In this document: positions 7,694 to 20,112 of the stretch, piece by piece
How positions within the stretch are numbered: position 1 is the first letter of the stretch
How the letters are laid out: each line of letters starts with the position of its first letter
Assembly (NCBI RefSeq): GCF_003076635.1
Contig: NZ_QDKG01000003.1
Location: 62,001 to 126,000 of the forward strand
Direction of reading: 5' to 3'
Length of the DNA stretch: 64,000 bases
Source of the DNA: Sphingobacterium corticibacter
GTDB lineage: Bacteria > Bacteroidota > Bacteroidia > Sphingobacteriales > Sphingobacteriaceae
Position numbers and translations under genes: made by a program
The notes under the pieces: generated by a model
Seen by the model: the letters and a program-made list of their open reading frames with translations, nothing else
What the model was told of the DNA's origin: nothing
The model's database searches: none

Positions 7694-8380
7694 TTAATCC
7701 TTGGGCTTGATAACTTGGACCATGCGATCGCTGAAGCTAGTTATGTCAGATTTCAAACCTACCATCACGGTTAGTACGTTAACGGGATTCCCCTGTATAT
7801 TTCTGAAATGATGCATGTAATCTAATTCCAATCCAAGATAAAAACCTCGGAACTTATAATCTGACCCAATACCAAATTTAACCGCTGGCGAAAAGCTATA
7901 AATTTTTTCCATTCGCGTACGATCATTGCCAATATCATTAATCCGAGATTCCACATCCATCGCAAAGGCCGGTCCTGCGTAAGCATATGTATTGAGTCGA
8001 TTTACTTGTTTCCGCATACCACCAGCCAAGCTAAGTGCATATATGGTCGCTTGGCCATTCTCCAACGTCCTATTGTAGTTGGGATCATTTTCTAGCTGGT
8101 TATAATTAAATCCTAGCGTAAACAATGTTGGTATTAGAAAATATTTGGGATTACGCAAAGCAATATCTAGACCGATACTTCCCGAAAAAGCTTGCGATGA
8201 AAGTGCATCTTTAGTCTTACCTAACGGGAAAGCCAAACCAGTACCACCAAAATAATAGATCTTATTATAGTGTAATGTATCTGGGCCGGTATAAAAAATA
8301 GTGGTCGTATCGGCATCCGTCTGCGCGCTAGCCTGAGCTACCCATAGCACAGCTAGTAAAAATAGGACTAATCTTTTCAT
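7694..8380 (-). CDS. Outer-membrane beta-barrel protein of unknown function
   Basis: I start it at the ATG at 8380 (228 residues), because the longer frame overlaps the next gene and the residues from there form a clear signal peptide (MKRLVLFLLAVLWVAQASAQ). The mature part has alternating hydrophobic strands with aromatic ends (YYFGGTGLAFPLG, IYALSLAGGMRKQ, FYLGLELDYMHHF, LTVMVGLKSDI), as in outer-membrane beta-barrels with a conserved porin-like fold. No binding or catalytic motif is visible. It follows the WbqC gene by 70 bp on the same strand and could be cotranscribed. Confidence 0.72.
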   Translation of the reverse strand: MKRLVLFLLAVLWVAQASAQTDADTTTIFYTGPDTLHYNKIYYFGGTGLAFPLGKTKDALSSQAFSGSIGLDIALRNPKYFLIPTLFTLGFNYNQLENDPNYNRTLENGQATIYALSLAGGMRKQVNRLNTYAYAGPAFAMDVESRINDIGNDRTRMEKIYSFSPAVKFGIGSDYKFRGFYLGLELDYMHHFRNIQGNPVNVLTVMVGLKSDITSFSDRMVQVIKPKD

Positions 8381-8450
8381 GAAAATCTGCTTATGAAACA
8401 GATAACATGAAATGGGGAATAAAGTTTGAGTTAAATACGCAATTAATTTT

Positions 8451-9062
8451 TTACAGATAAGACCTCGATTGAGGACCTTGGTTGAACAACAAATCAATGA
8501 TGCTCAGATCTGGAACAAAGCCTGTTTTGTCCTCAAACACCTGATAATAAGGATTTGGATCTGTCATTAAACTTGGTTTCTGCGGTTTAGCATCTTTACG
8601 CCAGTCTATTGCTGCATCAATATTCTTCATGAAACTCTCAGACAAGATCACCTCGCGGTTGATTTTTAGTAATTTCAACAGCAGCTCGAGTTGCGCCATA
8701 TTGTAATCCAACAGAAACTCGAATTGTTCGGTGTAGAAACGATTGAAATCATCCTCATAATACTCAAAGTAAGCAGAACTACGATAAGCCGTCTCGATGC
8801 TAAGCCAATGTAGACGCTGCCAAGGATGATCGTAATTAATGCGTATATCTTTCACCGGAACATGCATTTTTTTGCCATGTACTATAGGAACAATCAGATC
8901 CAATCCTCCGTTTGCCGTGCCGATACGCGTTCGCGTCCGGTACGTTTGTTTAGGGAAATGCTCGTGTTGTTCGATACAAATGCTTCCTTTATGCTGGTAA
9001 ATCGCCTGAAAATAAGATACATTCGGCAGGTAAAAGGAAGGCAATAGTAATTGTTCTGTCAT
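8451..9062 (-). CDS. WbqC-family protein
   Basis: The 203-residue product belongs to the WbqC-like family: it begins LLLPSFYLPNVSYFQAIYQH, which fits the family start (P-x-Y-x-P-x-x-x-Y-F), and carries RTRTRIGTANGGLDLIVPI and DHPWQRLHWLSIETAYR. The family is named after a gene in O-antigen clusters, but its biochemical role is not established; in Bacteroidota it commonly stands alone. It is cytoplasmic by sequence. A TAnnTTTG element lies upstream, divergent from the acyltransferase gene. Confidence 0.83.
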   Translation of the reverse strand: MTEQLLLPSFYLPNVSYFQAIYQHKGSICIEQHEHFPKQTYRTRTRIGTANGGLDLIVPIVHGKKMHVPVKDIRINYDHPWQRLHWLSIETAYRSSAYFEYYEDDFNRFYTEQFEFLLDYNMAQLELLLKLLKINREVILSESFMKNIDAAIDWRKDAKPQKPSLMTDPNPYYQVFEDKTGFVPDLSIIDLLFNQGPQSRSYL

Positions 9063-9091
9063 CGCTATAAATATCCAGTGTCAAGATGGCA

Positions 9092-9099
9092 CAAAAGTA
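9092..9099 (-). promoter_or_regulatory. Putative -7 promoter element of the WbqC gene
   Basis: TACTTTTG on the minus strand matches TAnnTTTG and lies 29 bases before the ATG at 9062. Confidence 0.5.
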
Positions 9100-9142
9100 A
9101 GTTTATTTGAGGATATTTGCAGCTTAATCTACGGACGACTTG

Positions 9143-10009
9143 ATGAAAGAAAGAATATTGACGCTTATTTTGTACGTTATTTCCTTGCTTCCATTTTGGG
9201 TGCTCTATCGCATTTCAGACCTGTTGTTTGTGCTGATCTATTATGTATTTGGCTATCGTAAGAAGGTCGTGTTAGAAAATTTGCGCAACTCTTTCCCAGA
9301 GAAATCGGAGATAGAAATTCAACAGATTGCACGTCGGTTCTTTCGTCATTTGCCAGATATCATCGTAGAAGCGGTAAAGGGTAAAAGTATTTCACGCAAG
9401 CAAGTACTTGAGCGAGTAGAATTGCTAAATCCTGAAGAAGTGTATCGACATTTTGAGCAGGGCCGTGGTGTTATGGGTGTCACAGCACATTACGCCAATT
9501 GGGAGTTGGGTATTCATCGTCTATCGTTAATGACTGAATTTCCTCGTTTAGTAATCTACAAGCCCTTATCCGATAAAGCCTTTGGTGGTGTGTTGAATGC
9601 GATTCGAAGCCGATTTGGCGCTACTTTAGTACCAATGAAACAGATTCTACGACATTTAGTGAAGCTGAAAAATCAGCCCCATATCTCGATGTTTGTGGCT
9701 GATCAGACGCCCGGATATCAGGATTCTGATTATTATATGGATTTTCTCGGACAAGACACCTTAGTGTTTACTGGCACAGAGCGTATTGCCAGGGCGATGG
9801 ACGTGGCGGTAGTATTCTGTGAAATACGAAGAAAACCGAGACGTGGTTATTATTCATGTAAATTCACTACATTAGTAGAGCATCCTAAGGAATGTGCTGA
9901 TAAAGAAATTATACACCGACATACCGCCTTTACCGAGCAAATTATACGTGATGAGCCTGCCTATTGGTTGTGGTCGCACCGTCGGTGGAAAAGAAAAAGA
10001 CGACAATAA
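9143..10009 (+). CDS. LpxL/HtrB-type lysophospholipid/lipid A acyltransferase
   Basis: The product (288 residues from the ATG at 9143; a TTG one codon earlier is not needed) is a membrane-anchored acyltransferase of the LpxL/HtrB family, which adds secondary acyl chains to lipid A. An N-terminal membrane segment (ILTLILYVISLLPFWVLY) precedes the catalytic HxxxxE block TAHYANWELG near residue 118, and FVADQTPG and FTGTERIAR follow as in the family. The next gene starts in the base after its stop (TAAATG), so it forms an operon with a glycosyltransferase. Both fit envelope lipid or polysaccharide assembly. The exact acceptor is unknown. Confidence 0.85.
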   Translation: MKERILTLILYVISLLPFWVLYRISDLLFVLIYYVFGYRKKVVLENLRNSFPEKSEIEIQQIARRFFRHLPDIIVEAVKGKSISRKQVLERVELLNPEEVYRHFEQGRGVMGVTAHYANWELGIHRLSLMTEFPRLVIYKPLSDKAFGGVLNAIRSRFGATLVPMKQILRHLVKLKNQPHISMFVADQTPGYQDSDYYMDFLGQDTLVFTGTERIARAMDVAVVFCEIRRKPRRGYYSCKFTTLVEHPKECADKEIIHRHTAFTEQIIRDEPAYWLWSHRRWKRKRRQ

Positions 10010-13097
<3,088 letters not shown>

Positions 13098-13115
13098 TAA
13101 CAGTATATACAGATA

Positions 13116-13994
13116 ATGAGAGAATTACATGGAGCGGGAGTCGCATTAGTGACACCATTTCACAGCGACGGATCGATTGACTTTGAATCTTTAGCAAAGT
13201 TGATTGAACATCAGATAGCGGGCGGAATGGATTATCTGGTTTCTTTAGGTACAACAGGCGAAGTAGCCACATTGAATAAGGAAGAGAAATACGCCGTTTG
13301 GGAATTTACAGCCAAGCAGGTTGCTGGTCGAGTGCCGCTAGTCGCTGGTATTGGTGGAAATAATACAGCGGAAGTAGTAGCAGCCATTGCTAGCTTTGAT
13401 GTATCCGGTTATTGTGCCATCTTATCTGTTTCTCCATATTATAGTAAACCGACGCAAGAAGGGATTTACCAACATTATAAAGCGATTGCTGAAGCAAGTA
13501 AATTGCCGATTATTCTATACAATGTACCATCAAGAACAGGTAGCAGCATTTCACCAGCTACTACGATTAGATTAGCGGAAGATTTTTCAAATATCGTAGC
13601 TACCAAAGAAGCTTCGGGTAGTTTTGCGCAGTTTAGTGAAATCATGCGCGACAAGCCAGCTGATTTCTTGTTAATCTCTGGTGATGACCCGATAACTTTA
13701 CCGATGATGGCTTTGGGCGCTGTTGGCTTAATCTCGGTGGTAGCCAATGCCTATCCAAAGCAAATTGCTGATGTTGTGCATACTTGTGCGGCTGGAGATT
13801 ACGCCGGTGCGCGTGCTACGCACAGTAGCTTGTTAGAAATCACGGATCTGTGCTTTGTAGATGCCAATCCATGTGGCGTGAAGTACATTTTACAAGAAAT
13901 GAATATCGGTACAGATCACGTTCGATTGCCTTTGGTACCTGCGAGAGATGTGACCAAAGAAGCTATCAGACGCAGCATGTCTGCCTTAGTATAA
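13116..13994 (+). CDS. dapA: 4-hydroxy-tetrahydrodipicolinate synthase
   Basis: DapA condenses pyruvate with aspartate semialdehyde in the first committed step to diaminopimelate and lysine. The 292-residue product shows the TIM-barrel motifs of the family: GVALVTPF, GTTGEVATL (residues 45-53), the catalytic Tyr135 in YNVPSRTG and the Schiff-base Lys164 in TKEASG. It lies 18 bp after ligA and may share its transcript. A 22-bp perfect hairpin begins at the stop codon and ends the transcript. Confidence 0.96.
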   Translation: MRELHGAGVALVTPFHSDGSIDFESLAKLIEHQIAGGMDYLVSLGTTGEVATLNKEEKYAVWEFTAKQVAGRVPLVAGIGGNNTAEVVAAIASFDVSGYCAILSVSPYYSKPTQEGIYQHYKAIAEASKLPIILYNVPSRTGSSISPATTIRLAEDFSNIVATKEASGSFAQFSEIMRDKPADFLLISGDDPITLPMMALGAVGLISVVANAYPKQIADVVHTCAAGDYAGARATHSSLLEITDLCFVDANPCGVKYILQEMNIGTDHVRLPLVPARDVTKEAIRRSMSALV

Positions 13995-14040
13995 CCAAAC
14001 AAAAGCCTATCACTAAAATAGTGATAGGCTTTTGTTTGGT
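13994..14040. terminator. Very long terminator hairpin after dapA
   Basis: A 22-bp perfect stem (13994-14015 with 14019-14040) closes on a 3-base loop. The stem includes an internal CTTTTGTTT tract. The stem begins on the last base of the dapA stop codon. Confidence 0.85.
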
Positions 14041-14041
14041 G

Positions 14042-14078
14042 AAAAATTAAAAGTGTTAATTTAACACTTTTAATTTTT
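14042..14078. promoter_or_regulatory. AT-rich inverted repeat upstream of galT
   Basis: Two 18-base arms (14042-14059 and 14061-14078) form a perfect inverted repeat around one base, with the core AAGTGTTAA/TTAACACTT. It ends 55 bases before the galT ATG. It could be an operator or an attenuator-like hairpin. Confidence 0.5.
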
Positions 14079-14133
14079 TTTAGTACCTTTCGACCAATAT
14101 TTTACTTTTATAAAGTACTAACCACATTTATCT

Positions 14134-15183
14134 ATGCTAAATTTTTCAGACCATCCGCATACGCGTCTTAATATTCTGACCGGCGAAAAGGTGTTAGTGT
14201 CTCCGCATCGAAGTAAGCGCCCTTGGCAAGGACAGGTAGAAGACCTGGTGCTAGAGCAACGGCCTGCATATGATCCTGAATGCTATCTTTGCCCGGGGAA
14301 TAAACGGGCTGATGGTACAATCAACCCAGATTACACTGATAGTTTTGTTTTTGTCAATGATTTTTCCGCTTTACTTCAAGACACGCCAAACGAGCAGTAT
14401 AATGATTCAGATCTGTTGCAAGCCGAAAGCGAGCGCGGTATTTGTAAAGTGATCGCTTTTAGTCCTCGTCACGATCTGACGCTTCCTGAAATGGATCAAA
14501 AAGCCATTGAAGCGGTGGTGGATTTGTGGCAACAAGAATTTACAGACCTTGCCAAAAATGACTGGATCAAATACATTCAGATTTTTGAAAATAAAGGCGC
14601 TATCATGGGTTGTAGCAATCCGCATCCGCATGGACAGATTTGGGCGCAGGGCAATGTGCCGGTAGAAGTAGAGAAAGAAGACGCACAGCAGAAAAATTAC
14701 TTCGCAAAGCATAGCAAATCCTTGTTGTCTGCGTATGTAGACCTAGAATTGCAAAAACAAGAGCGTATCATTATTGATAATGCGCACTTTGTAGCGCTAG
14801 TGCCTTTTTGGGCAGCATGGCCTTATGAAACAATGATAGTAAGCAAGCGTCATGTTATCGACATCACGGAATTTACGACAGTAGAAAAAGCTGATTTGGC
14901 GAAGACATTGCAAGAACTGACGATCCGTTACGACAATATATTTAATACCTCTTTTCCGTATTCTGCCGGTATGCATCAGGCATCAGTCAATAATGGTGAT
15001 CAATCGCATTGGCACTGGCATATGCATTTTTATCCACCATTGCTACGTTCGGCTACGGTCAAGAAATTCATGGTTGGCTATGAAATGATGGCCAATCCGC
15101 AGCGCGATATCACACCAGAATTTGCGGCAGATTTATTAAAGAAACAATCTACTATACATTACAAAACACGTCAAGATGGGTAA
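14134..15183 (+). CDS. galT: Galactose-1-phosphate uridylyltransferase
   Basis: GalT exchanges UMP between UDP-glucose and galactose-1-phosphate in the Leloir pathway. The 349-residue product has the HIT-type active site SNPHPHGQIW, whose second histidine carries the UMP, and a second conserved block HWHWHMHFYPP. CYLCPGNKR near residue 50 is the metal-site region. Its last 8 bp overlap galK, giving a galTK operon; a conspicuous inverted repeat lies upstream. No gal epimerase or mutarotase is in the window. Confidence 0.96.
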   Translation: MLNFSDHPHTRLNILTGEKVLVSPHRSKRPWQGQVEDLVLEQRPAYDPECYLCPGNKRADGTINPDYTDSFVFVNDFSALLQDTPNEQYNDSDLLQAESERGICKVIAFSPRHDLTLPEMDQKAIEAVVDLWQQEFTDLAKNDWIKYIQIFENKGAIMGCSNPHPHGQIWAQGNVPVEVEKEDAQQKNYFAKHSKSLLSAYVDLELQKQERIIIDNAHFVALVPFWAAWPYETMIVSKRHVIDITEFTTVEKADLAKTLQELTIRYDNIFNTSFPYSAGMHQASVNNGDQSHWHWHMHFYPPLLRSATVKKFMVGYEMMANPQRDITPEFAADLLKKQSTIHYKTRQDG

Positions 15184-16333
15184 GGAGAATATATTAACGG
15201 ATAGGTATCAAGCGCTTTTTGGCAATAAGCCGGATTTGATGGCCAAATCACCGGGACGCATTAATCTTATTGGAGAGCATACCGATTACAATGAAGGTTT
15301 TGTGTTGCCTACGGCAATCGATAAAGCTATTTATGTAGCGGTGGAGGCGCGCGACGATGACAAGATTGTGCTGTATGCCGAAGACTTTTCAGAGTATTAC
15401 GAATCTACAGTAGATACAGTTAGCCCGTCCGATAAAGGCTGGCCAAACTATATCTTAGGCGTGGTAGATCAATTAAATAAGCTGAACTTAGCTGTCAAGG
15501 GATTTAACTTATATGTGGATGGCGATGTGCCATTGGGTGCGGGTTTATCCTCTTCTGCCGCTGTTGAATGTGCGACTGGTTTTGCTTTGAACGAACTTTT
15601 TCATTTCGGCTTGAGCCGACAAGAGATTGCTAAAATTGGTCAAATGGCCGAGCATACTTTCGCTGGCGTGAAATGCGGCATTATGGATCAATTTGCATCT
15701 GTGCTGAGTAAAGAAGATTTTGTAATCAAATTAGATTGCCGCTCACTCGAGTATGAGCATGTGCCGTTGCTATTGGGAGATTATGAGTTGGTGCTGTTCA
15801 ACACCAATGTGAAACACTCCTTAGCTTCTTCTGCGTACAATGATCGTCGAAATTCCTGCGAGCAAGGAGTAGCTTGGTTGCAAGAAGCATATCCTGAAGT
15901 GCTGAGCTTACGCGACGCGACGGTAGACATGTTGGAAGCGGTGGTAGAACCGAAGGACGAAGAAGTATTTACCAAATGTAAATATGTGGTAGAGGAAAAT
16001 ATCCGAGTAGAGCTAGCTTGCGAAGCATTGAAATCGGGCGATATCGAGGAGCTAGGCCGCCAAATGTTCGTAGCGCATGATGCGATTAGTAAAGATTATG
16101 AGGTGAGCTGTGCCGAGCTCGATTTTTTAGTGGAATATATGAAAAACCAACCCGAAGCTGTAGGAGCGAGGATGATGGGTGGTGGTTTTGGTGGTTGTAC
16201 GATCAACATTGTGCAGAAAGGACACGCGGAGCGTATTGCTAAGCAAGTAGCACCAGCGTACAAAGAAGCTTTTGGCTTAGAACTAGAATCAATTTTTGTT
16301 GCAGCTTCCGGCGGATCAACTTTGTTAGGTTAA
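15176..16333 (+). CDS. galK: Galactokinase
   Basis: GalK phosphorylates galactose with ATP. The 385-residue product has the GHMP-kinase layout: the galactokinase signature PGRINLIGEHTDYNEGFVLP at about residues 25-44, the phosphate-binding loop PLGAGLSSSAA near residue 120, and the C-terminal motif GARMMGGGFGGCTIN. It starts inside the end of galT (8-bp overlap), so the two enzymes are coupled and act in succession on galactose. A GC-rich terminator follows. Confidence 0.96.
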   Translation: MGKENILTDRYQALFGNKPDLMAKSPGRINLIGEHTDYNEGFVLPTAIDKAIYVAVEARDDDKIVLYAEDFSEYYESTVDTVSPSDKGWPNYILGVVDQLNKLNLAVKGFNLYVDGDVPLGAGLSSSAAVECATGFALNELFHFGLSRQEIAKIGQMAEHTFAGVKCGIMDQFASVLSKEDFVIKLDCRSLEYEHVPLLLGDYELVLFNTNVKHSLASSAYNDRRNSCEQGVAWLQEAYPEVLSLRDATVDMLEAVVEPKDEEVFTKCKYVVEENIRVELACEALKSGDIEELGRQMFVAHDAISKDYEVSCAELDFLVEYMKNQPEAVGARMMGGGFGGCTINIVQKGHAERIAKQVAPAYKEAFGLELESIFVAASGGSTLLG

Positions 16334-16356
16334 CCCGAAGCATTCATACGAAATAA

Positions 16357-16392
16357 GCGCGGCCGATCAGATGATCGGCCGCGCTCGTTTTT
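16357..16392. terminator. Bidirectional terminator between galK and the GH3 gene
   Basis: A 13-bp GC-rich stem GCGCGGCCGATCA (16357-16369) pairs with 16372-16384 and is followed by T-rich sequence. It separates convergent genes. Confidence 0.85.
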
Positions 16393-16408
16393 ATTAAGTT
16401 GGTGTGAT

Positions 16409-18694
16409 TTACTTGTTTAAAGTGAATTTGGCAACTTGTGTATCACGGGAGTTGGTGCCCACGAATACTTCAAATTCTCCGGGTTCTGCGACCCATTCCA
16501 ATTCCTGATTAAAGAATTTAAGATCTTCCTCTTGCAGGGTGAACGAGATTTTCTTCGTTTCTCCTTTTTTAATAAGTACCTTTTCAAATTTCTTCAATTC
16601 TTTGACCGGACGAGTTACTGAACCGACTAGATCACGAACGTACAATTGTACGACTTCTTCTCCGTCCCAATCACCAGAATTAGTTACATCCACCTGCACC
16701 TCGATCGTACCGCCTGCAGTCATATTAGCGGTAGAAAGTTGTGGCTGTCCGTAATCAAATTGGCTATAGCTCAAACCAAATCCAAAAGGATACAAAGGTT
16801 CGTTATCTACGTCAATATAATTCGAACGGAACTTTTCAAACCACTTTCCTTTTGCTAGTGGACGTCCTGTATTTTTCTGTGCGTAATACAGCGGAAGCTG
16901 ACCTACATGTTTTGGGAAACTAGCTGGAAGTTTACCTGACGGATTCACATCGCCAAATAGCACATCCGCAACGGCTTTTCCAGTTTCTGATCCACCAAAC
17001 CATACATTTATGATCGCTGGTACGGATTCACTTTCACCTACAATGGTCATCGGACGGCCCGCAAAAAGAACTAGTACGACTGGTTTTCCAGTTGCCAATA
17101 GCTTTTGTAATAAGCGCTGTTGGATTTCAGGAACGCCGATATCCACCCGACTAGAACTTTCGCCAGACATTTCAGAAGCTTCACCCAAGGCTGCGACGAT
17201 TACGTCTACATCTTTGGTAGCTGCTACCGCTTCGGCCAAGATGGTTTCCTCATCACGCTCATCGCGTGGGATGGTGCGCCCAAACATCGTTGCGCGCTCT
17301 TGATAGGCAGCATCTTCTACTAAGTTTGAACCCAAGTGCGTGATGATTTCTACTTTGTTGCCCAATGCAGCACGCATGCCTTCCACCAACGAAGGTGTAT
17401 TTGCATGATCGGCACTCACGCTCCAAGTTCCTGGCATGTTGCTGCCGGTATTGGCCAGTGGGCCAATGACCGCTACTTTACCCTGTTTTTTCAGAGGCAA
17501 AAGCTGGTTTTCATTTTTCAACAACACAAATGATTTGCCGGCTGCTTCTCGTGCTTTCTGCAAATGCGCTGGGGTATAGATATCCGTTTTCGCTCGTTTC
17601 GGATCGGTATTTTTGTACGGATCGTCAAATAAACCTAGTCTGTATTTCGCTTCTAATACGGCGCGACATGCTGCATCAATACGTTCTTGTTTTACGTTGC
17701 CTTCTTGCACGGATTTTTCCAAGGTAGTCAAGAATCCTTCGCCTACCATATCCATATCCATTCCTGCATTCAGTGAAAGCTTAGATACTTCTTGTAGATC
17801 TCCTAATCCGTGTTCTACCAATTCGTTAACTCCGGTATAATCGGATACTACTAAACCTTTGAAACCCCAATTTTGGCGTAATACATCAGTCAATAACCAT
17901 TTATTAGCGCTGGCAGGTACACCATTGATGTCGTTGAAAGATACCATGATAGATCCTACACCCGCGTCTATCGCTGCTTTGTACGGCGGGAAATATTCGT
18001 TGTACATTCGATGCAAACTCATATCGGTGGTATTATAATCGCGTCCGCTTTCTGCCGCGCCGTACAACGCAAAATGTTTCACACAGGCCAACATGGCATC
18101 TTTCGCGCGCAGATCATCCGATTGTAGTCCACGAACCATCGCTGCCGCAATCAGACTTCCCAAATAAGGATCTTCACCACTCCCTTCGGAAATACGGCCC
18201 CAACGCGCGTCGCGACTAATATCTACCATAGGCGAGAATGCCCAATGGATTCCATCGGCCGTCGCTTCTTTGGCAGCAATACGCGCCGTTTGCTGAATCA
18301 GATCCAAGTCCCAAGAAGCCGCCAAACCTAACGGAATAGGGAAGGCGGTGCGATAACCGTGGATCACATCCATTCCGAAAATAATCGGAATCTTTAGGCG
18401 TGATTGCTTCATCGCAATTTCCTGTGCACGACGCGTTTTTTCTGGTGTGCTCAGGCTGAAAATACCGCCTATTTTTCCTTCGGCAATCTTTTGTTCCACT
18501 CCGGTGGATACGACTGAGCCTGTCACTGCTTCACCAGCAGTCACCAAGTTGAGTTGGCCGATCTTTTCTTGTAAAGTCATCTTAGACATCAAATCGTCTA
18601 AGAATCGGTTCATCTTGGTATCATTTTGCTGTGCTTGCGCCAGAAAAGGAAGCGTTAGCGCACAGATTATTAATCCAATTTTACTTTTGTTCAT
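16409..18694 (-). CDS. bglX: GH3 beta-glucosidase, exported
   Basis: This 761-residue GH3 enzyme has a signal peptide (LIICALTLPFLAQAQ) and the BglX domain order: N-terminal TIM barrel, alpha/beta sandwich, C-terminal fibronectin-III-like domain. The nucleophile is Asp285 in GLVVSDYTGV; KHFALYGAAESGRDYN is the substrate pocket region. It should release glucose from beta-gluco-oligosaccharides in the periplasm. It is the last gene of the SusC/SusD locus, 15 bp after a GH144-type enzyme. That pairing, known from beta-1,2-glucan (sophoro-oligosaccharide) loci in other Bacteroidota, suggests it trims sophorose-type products; this is inference. Confidence 0.9.
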   Translation of the reverse strand: MNKSKIGLIICALTLPFLAQAQQNDTKMNRFLDDLMSKMTLQEKIGQLNLVTAGEAVTGSVVSTGVEQKIAEGKIGGIFSLSTPEKTRRAQEIAMKQSRLKIPIIFGMDVIHGYRTAFPIPLGLAASWDLDLIQQTARIAAKEATADGIHWAFSPMVDISRDARWGRISEGSGEDPYLGSLIAAAMVRGLQSDDLRAKDAMLACVKHFALYGAAESGRDYNTTDMSLHRMYNEYFPPYKAAIDAGVGSIMVSFNDINGVPASANKWLLTDVLRQNWGFKGLVVSDYTGVNELVEHGLGDLQEVSKLSLNAGMDMDMVGEGFLTTLEKSVQEGNVKQERIDAACRAVLEAKYRLGLFDDPYKNTDPKRAKTDIYTPAHLQKAREAAGKSFVLLKNENQLLPLKKQGKVAVIGPLANTGSNMPGTWSVSADHANTPSLVEGMRAALGNKVEIITHLGSNLVEDAAYQERATMFGRTIPRDERDEETILAEAVAATKDVDVIVAALGEASEMSGESSSRVDIGVPEIQQRLLQKLLATGKPVVLVLFAGRPMTIVGESESVPAIINVWFGGSETGKAVADVLFGDVNPSGKLPASFPKHVGQLPLYYAQKNTGRPLAKGKWFEKFRSNYIDVDNEPLYPFGFGLSYSQFDYGQPQLSTANMTAGGTIEVQVDVTNSGDWDGEEVVQLYVRDLVGSVTRPVKELKKFEKVLIKKGETKKISFTLQEEDLKFFNQELEWVAEPGEFEVFVGTNSRDTQVAKFTLNK

Positions 18695-18709
18695 GTTAAT
18701 CGTTTTTGC

Positions 18710-20077
18710 TTAGCGGATTCTAGGTGAACTGAATCCTAGCTTTTTCAATCCGGCTTTGATCTCTGGCGCTTCCATAAATAGGTTCCACAATAATCCAGAA
18801 CGGTAATTCTCGATCATCACGACGATGGGACCCTGATCGATCGCCAGATAATGCTGCGGAAACCAATCTTCGGTTTCCGAATACGCATCATAAAAACCAT
18901 ATTTGCCCCATACTTTAGTGCCTAAAGAGTCCGTAAGATAATGAGCGAATGAAATACTTTCTTCTGGTGTGTATGGCATGGACGAAAGCGCTGCTGTTGG
19001 ACTGATCACACCATGATCGTTATCCGGATGGTGGGCATCATATCCTTTTAGCGAATAGCTGGCTGTCAAGCCCCAACCTTTATCCGCACCATAGCCTTTG
19101 TAGCCTTTTGGATTTTCTTGCGCATAGGCAATATTGATTTTGGCGTGGTTGCTTGTCACATCCCAATAATTAGCGTAGCGATCTTGCAGACCTTTTGGAT
19201 CTAATCCTAAATAGGAGTAGTGTGCCCAAAAAAGTGGACCGATCTCACCCGGACGGGCATTGTGCTTAATGCTCAAAGGAATATTTAGTTTTTCTGCCGA
19301 GGAACGAATCTCGCCCGAGCGTGCCCAGCCTTTATGATATACCGCTGTATCAATCGCGTGTGTGGGAGAAGAGGCTGCCAAAATGTAGGTGATCAAACCT
19401 TCGTCGTAGCCGCGAACGGGATGATTCATGCCGAAGTCTACCGTTGGACTCCAATGCCAGAAAATTACATTTTGTCCATTCGTGTAATGGTTCCAGTTTA
19501 CGCCTTTCCACAATTCATCGGCGCTGCTGGCTACCGCTTGCTCTTCATCGGTTCCGTTTTTTAAGTATTCGCGAATCGTAATTAAAGATTGCGCGAGGAA
19601 GGCTGTTTCAACAATGTCGCCGCCATTATCTTTTTCGCTAAATGCCTGCACTTTCTTGGTGTCACCATGGTACCAATGTGCCCAAGCTCCTTTGAAGCGT
19701 TCAATTTCCGACAGGTAATTCATCACATGCGCTAATCTTTTTACGCCTTCTTCCCGAGTAATGAATCCTCTTTCGATTCCGGTAATGATGGCCATGAGGC
19801 CGAAACCACTGCCACCGATGGTCACTACATTTTGATCATTCTTCGGATAAATGCCATCCAAATGTATACGCTCACGCGCCATGCCTGAAGTAGGTTCAGC
19901 GCCCTCCCAGAAATATTGGAAGGTATTGCGCTGAATCTCGGTGAGCAAAGAATCATCTTTGCTACTGTGCTCTGTTTGTGTTTTATCGTCGTTGGCTTGA
20001 CTACCGGTATTATTCTGGCAAGAAAAAAATAAAGTTGCCGCGAATAAGGAGAGGGTAGCTGTTGTCAGTTTCTTCAT
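18710..20077 (-). CDS. GH144-type glycoamylase-like lipoprotein, probable endo-beta-1,2-glucanase
   Basis: The 455-residue product has a lipobox (LFFSCQ, Cys20) and a single (alpha/alpha)6-barrel 'glycoamylase-like' domain: TFQYFWEGAEPTSGMARER, IGGSGFGLMAIITGIERGFI, and AHWYHGD. The acidic residues Asp150, Asp154 and Glu157 (KDNGGDIVET) are spaced +4/+3 as in characterised GH144 endo-beta-1,2-glucanases, as I recall them. It probably cuts beta-1,2-glucan at the cell surface or in the periplasm. It lies between SusD and the GH3 gene in one operon. Other activities of this fold cannot be excluded from sequence. Confidence 0.78.
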   Translation of the reverse strand: MKKLTTATLSLFAATLFFSCQNNTGSQANDDKTQTEHSSKDDSLLTEIQRNTFQYFWEGAEPTSGMARERIHLDGIYPKNDQNVVTIGGSGFGLMAIITGIERGFITREEGVKRLAHVMNYLSEIERFKGAWAHWYHGDTKKVQAFSEKDNGGDIVETAFLAQSLITIREYLKNGTDEEQAVASSADELWKGVNWNHYTNGQNVIFWHWSPTVDFGMNHPVRGYDEGLITYILAASSPTHAIDTAVYHKGWARSGEIRSSAEKLNIPLSIKHNARPGEIGPLFWAHYSYLGLDPKGLQDRYANYWDVTSNHAKINIAYAQENPKGYKGYGADKGWGLTASYSLKGYDAHHPDNDHGVISPTAALSSMPYTPEESISFAHYLTDSLGTKVWGKYGFYDAYSETEDWFPQHYLAIDQGPIVVMIENYRSGLLWNLFMEAPEIKAGLKKLGFSSPRIR

Positions 20078-20112
20078 AGATTTCTAGTAATTCGCTCTTT
20101 TATGTATAGTCA

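Noticed and set aside
17010..17303. Plus-strand ORFs inside the GH3 and SusC/SusD genes
   Set aside because: They are shadows in other frames of recognised genes, with no family likeness and low-complexity composition.
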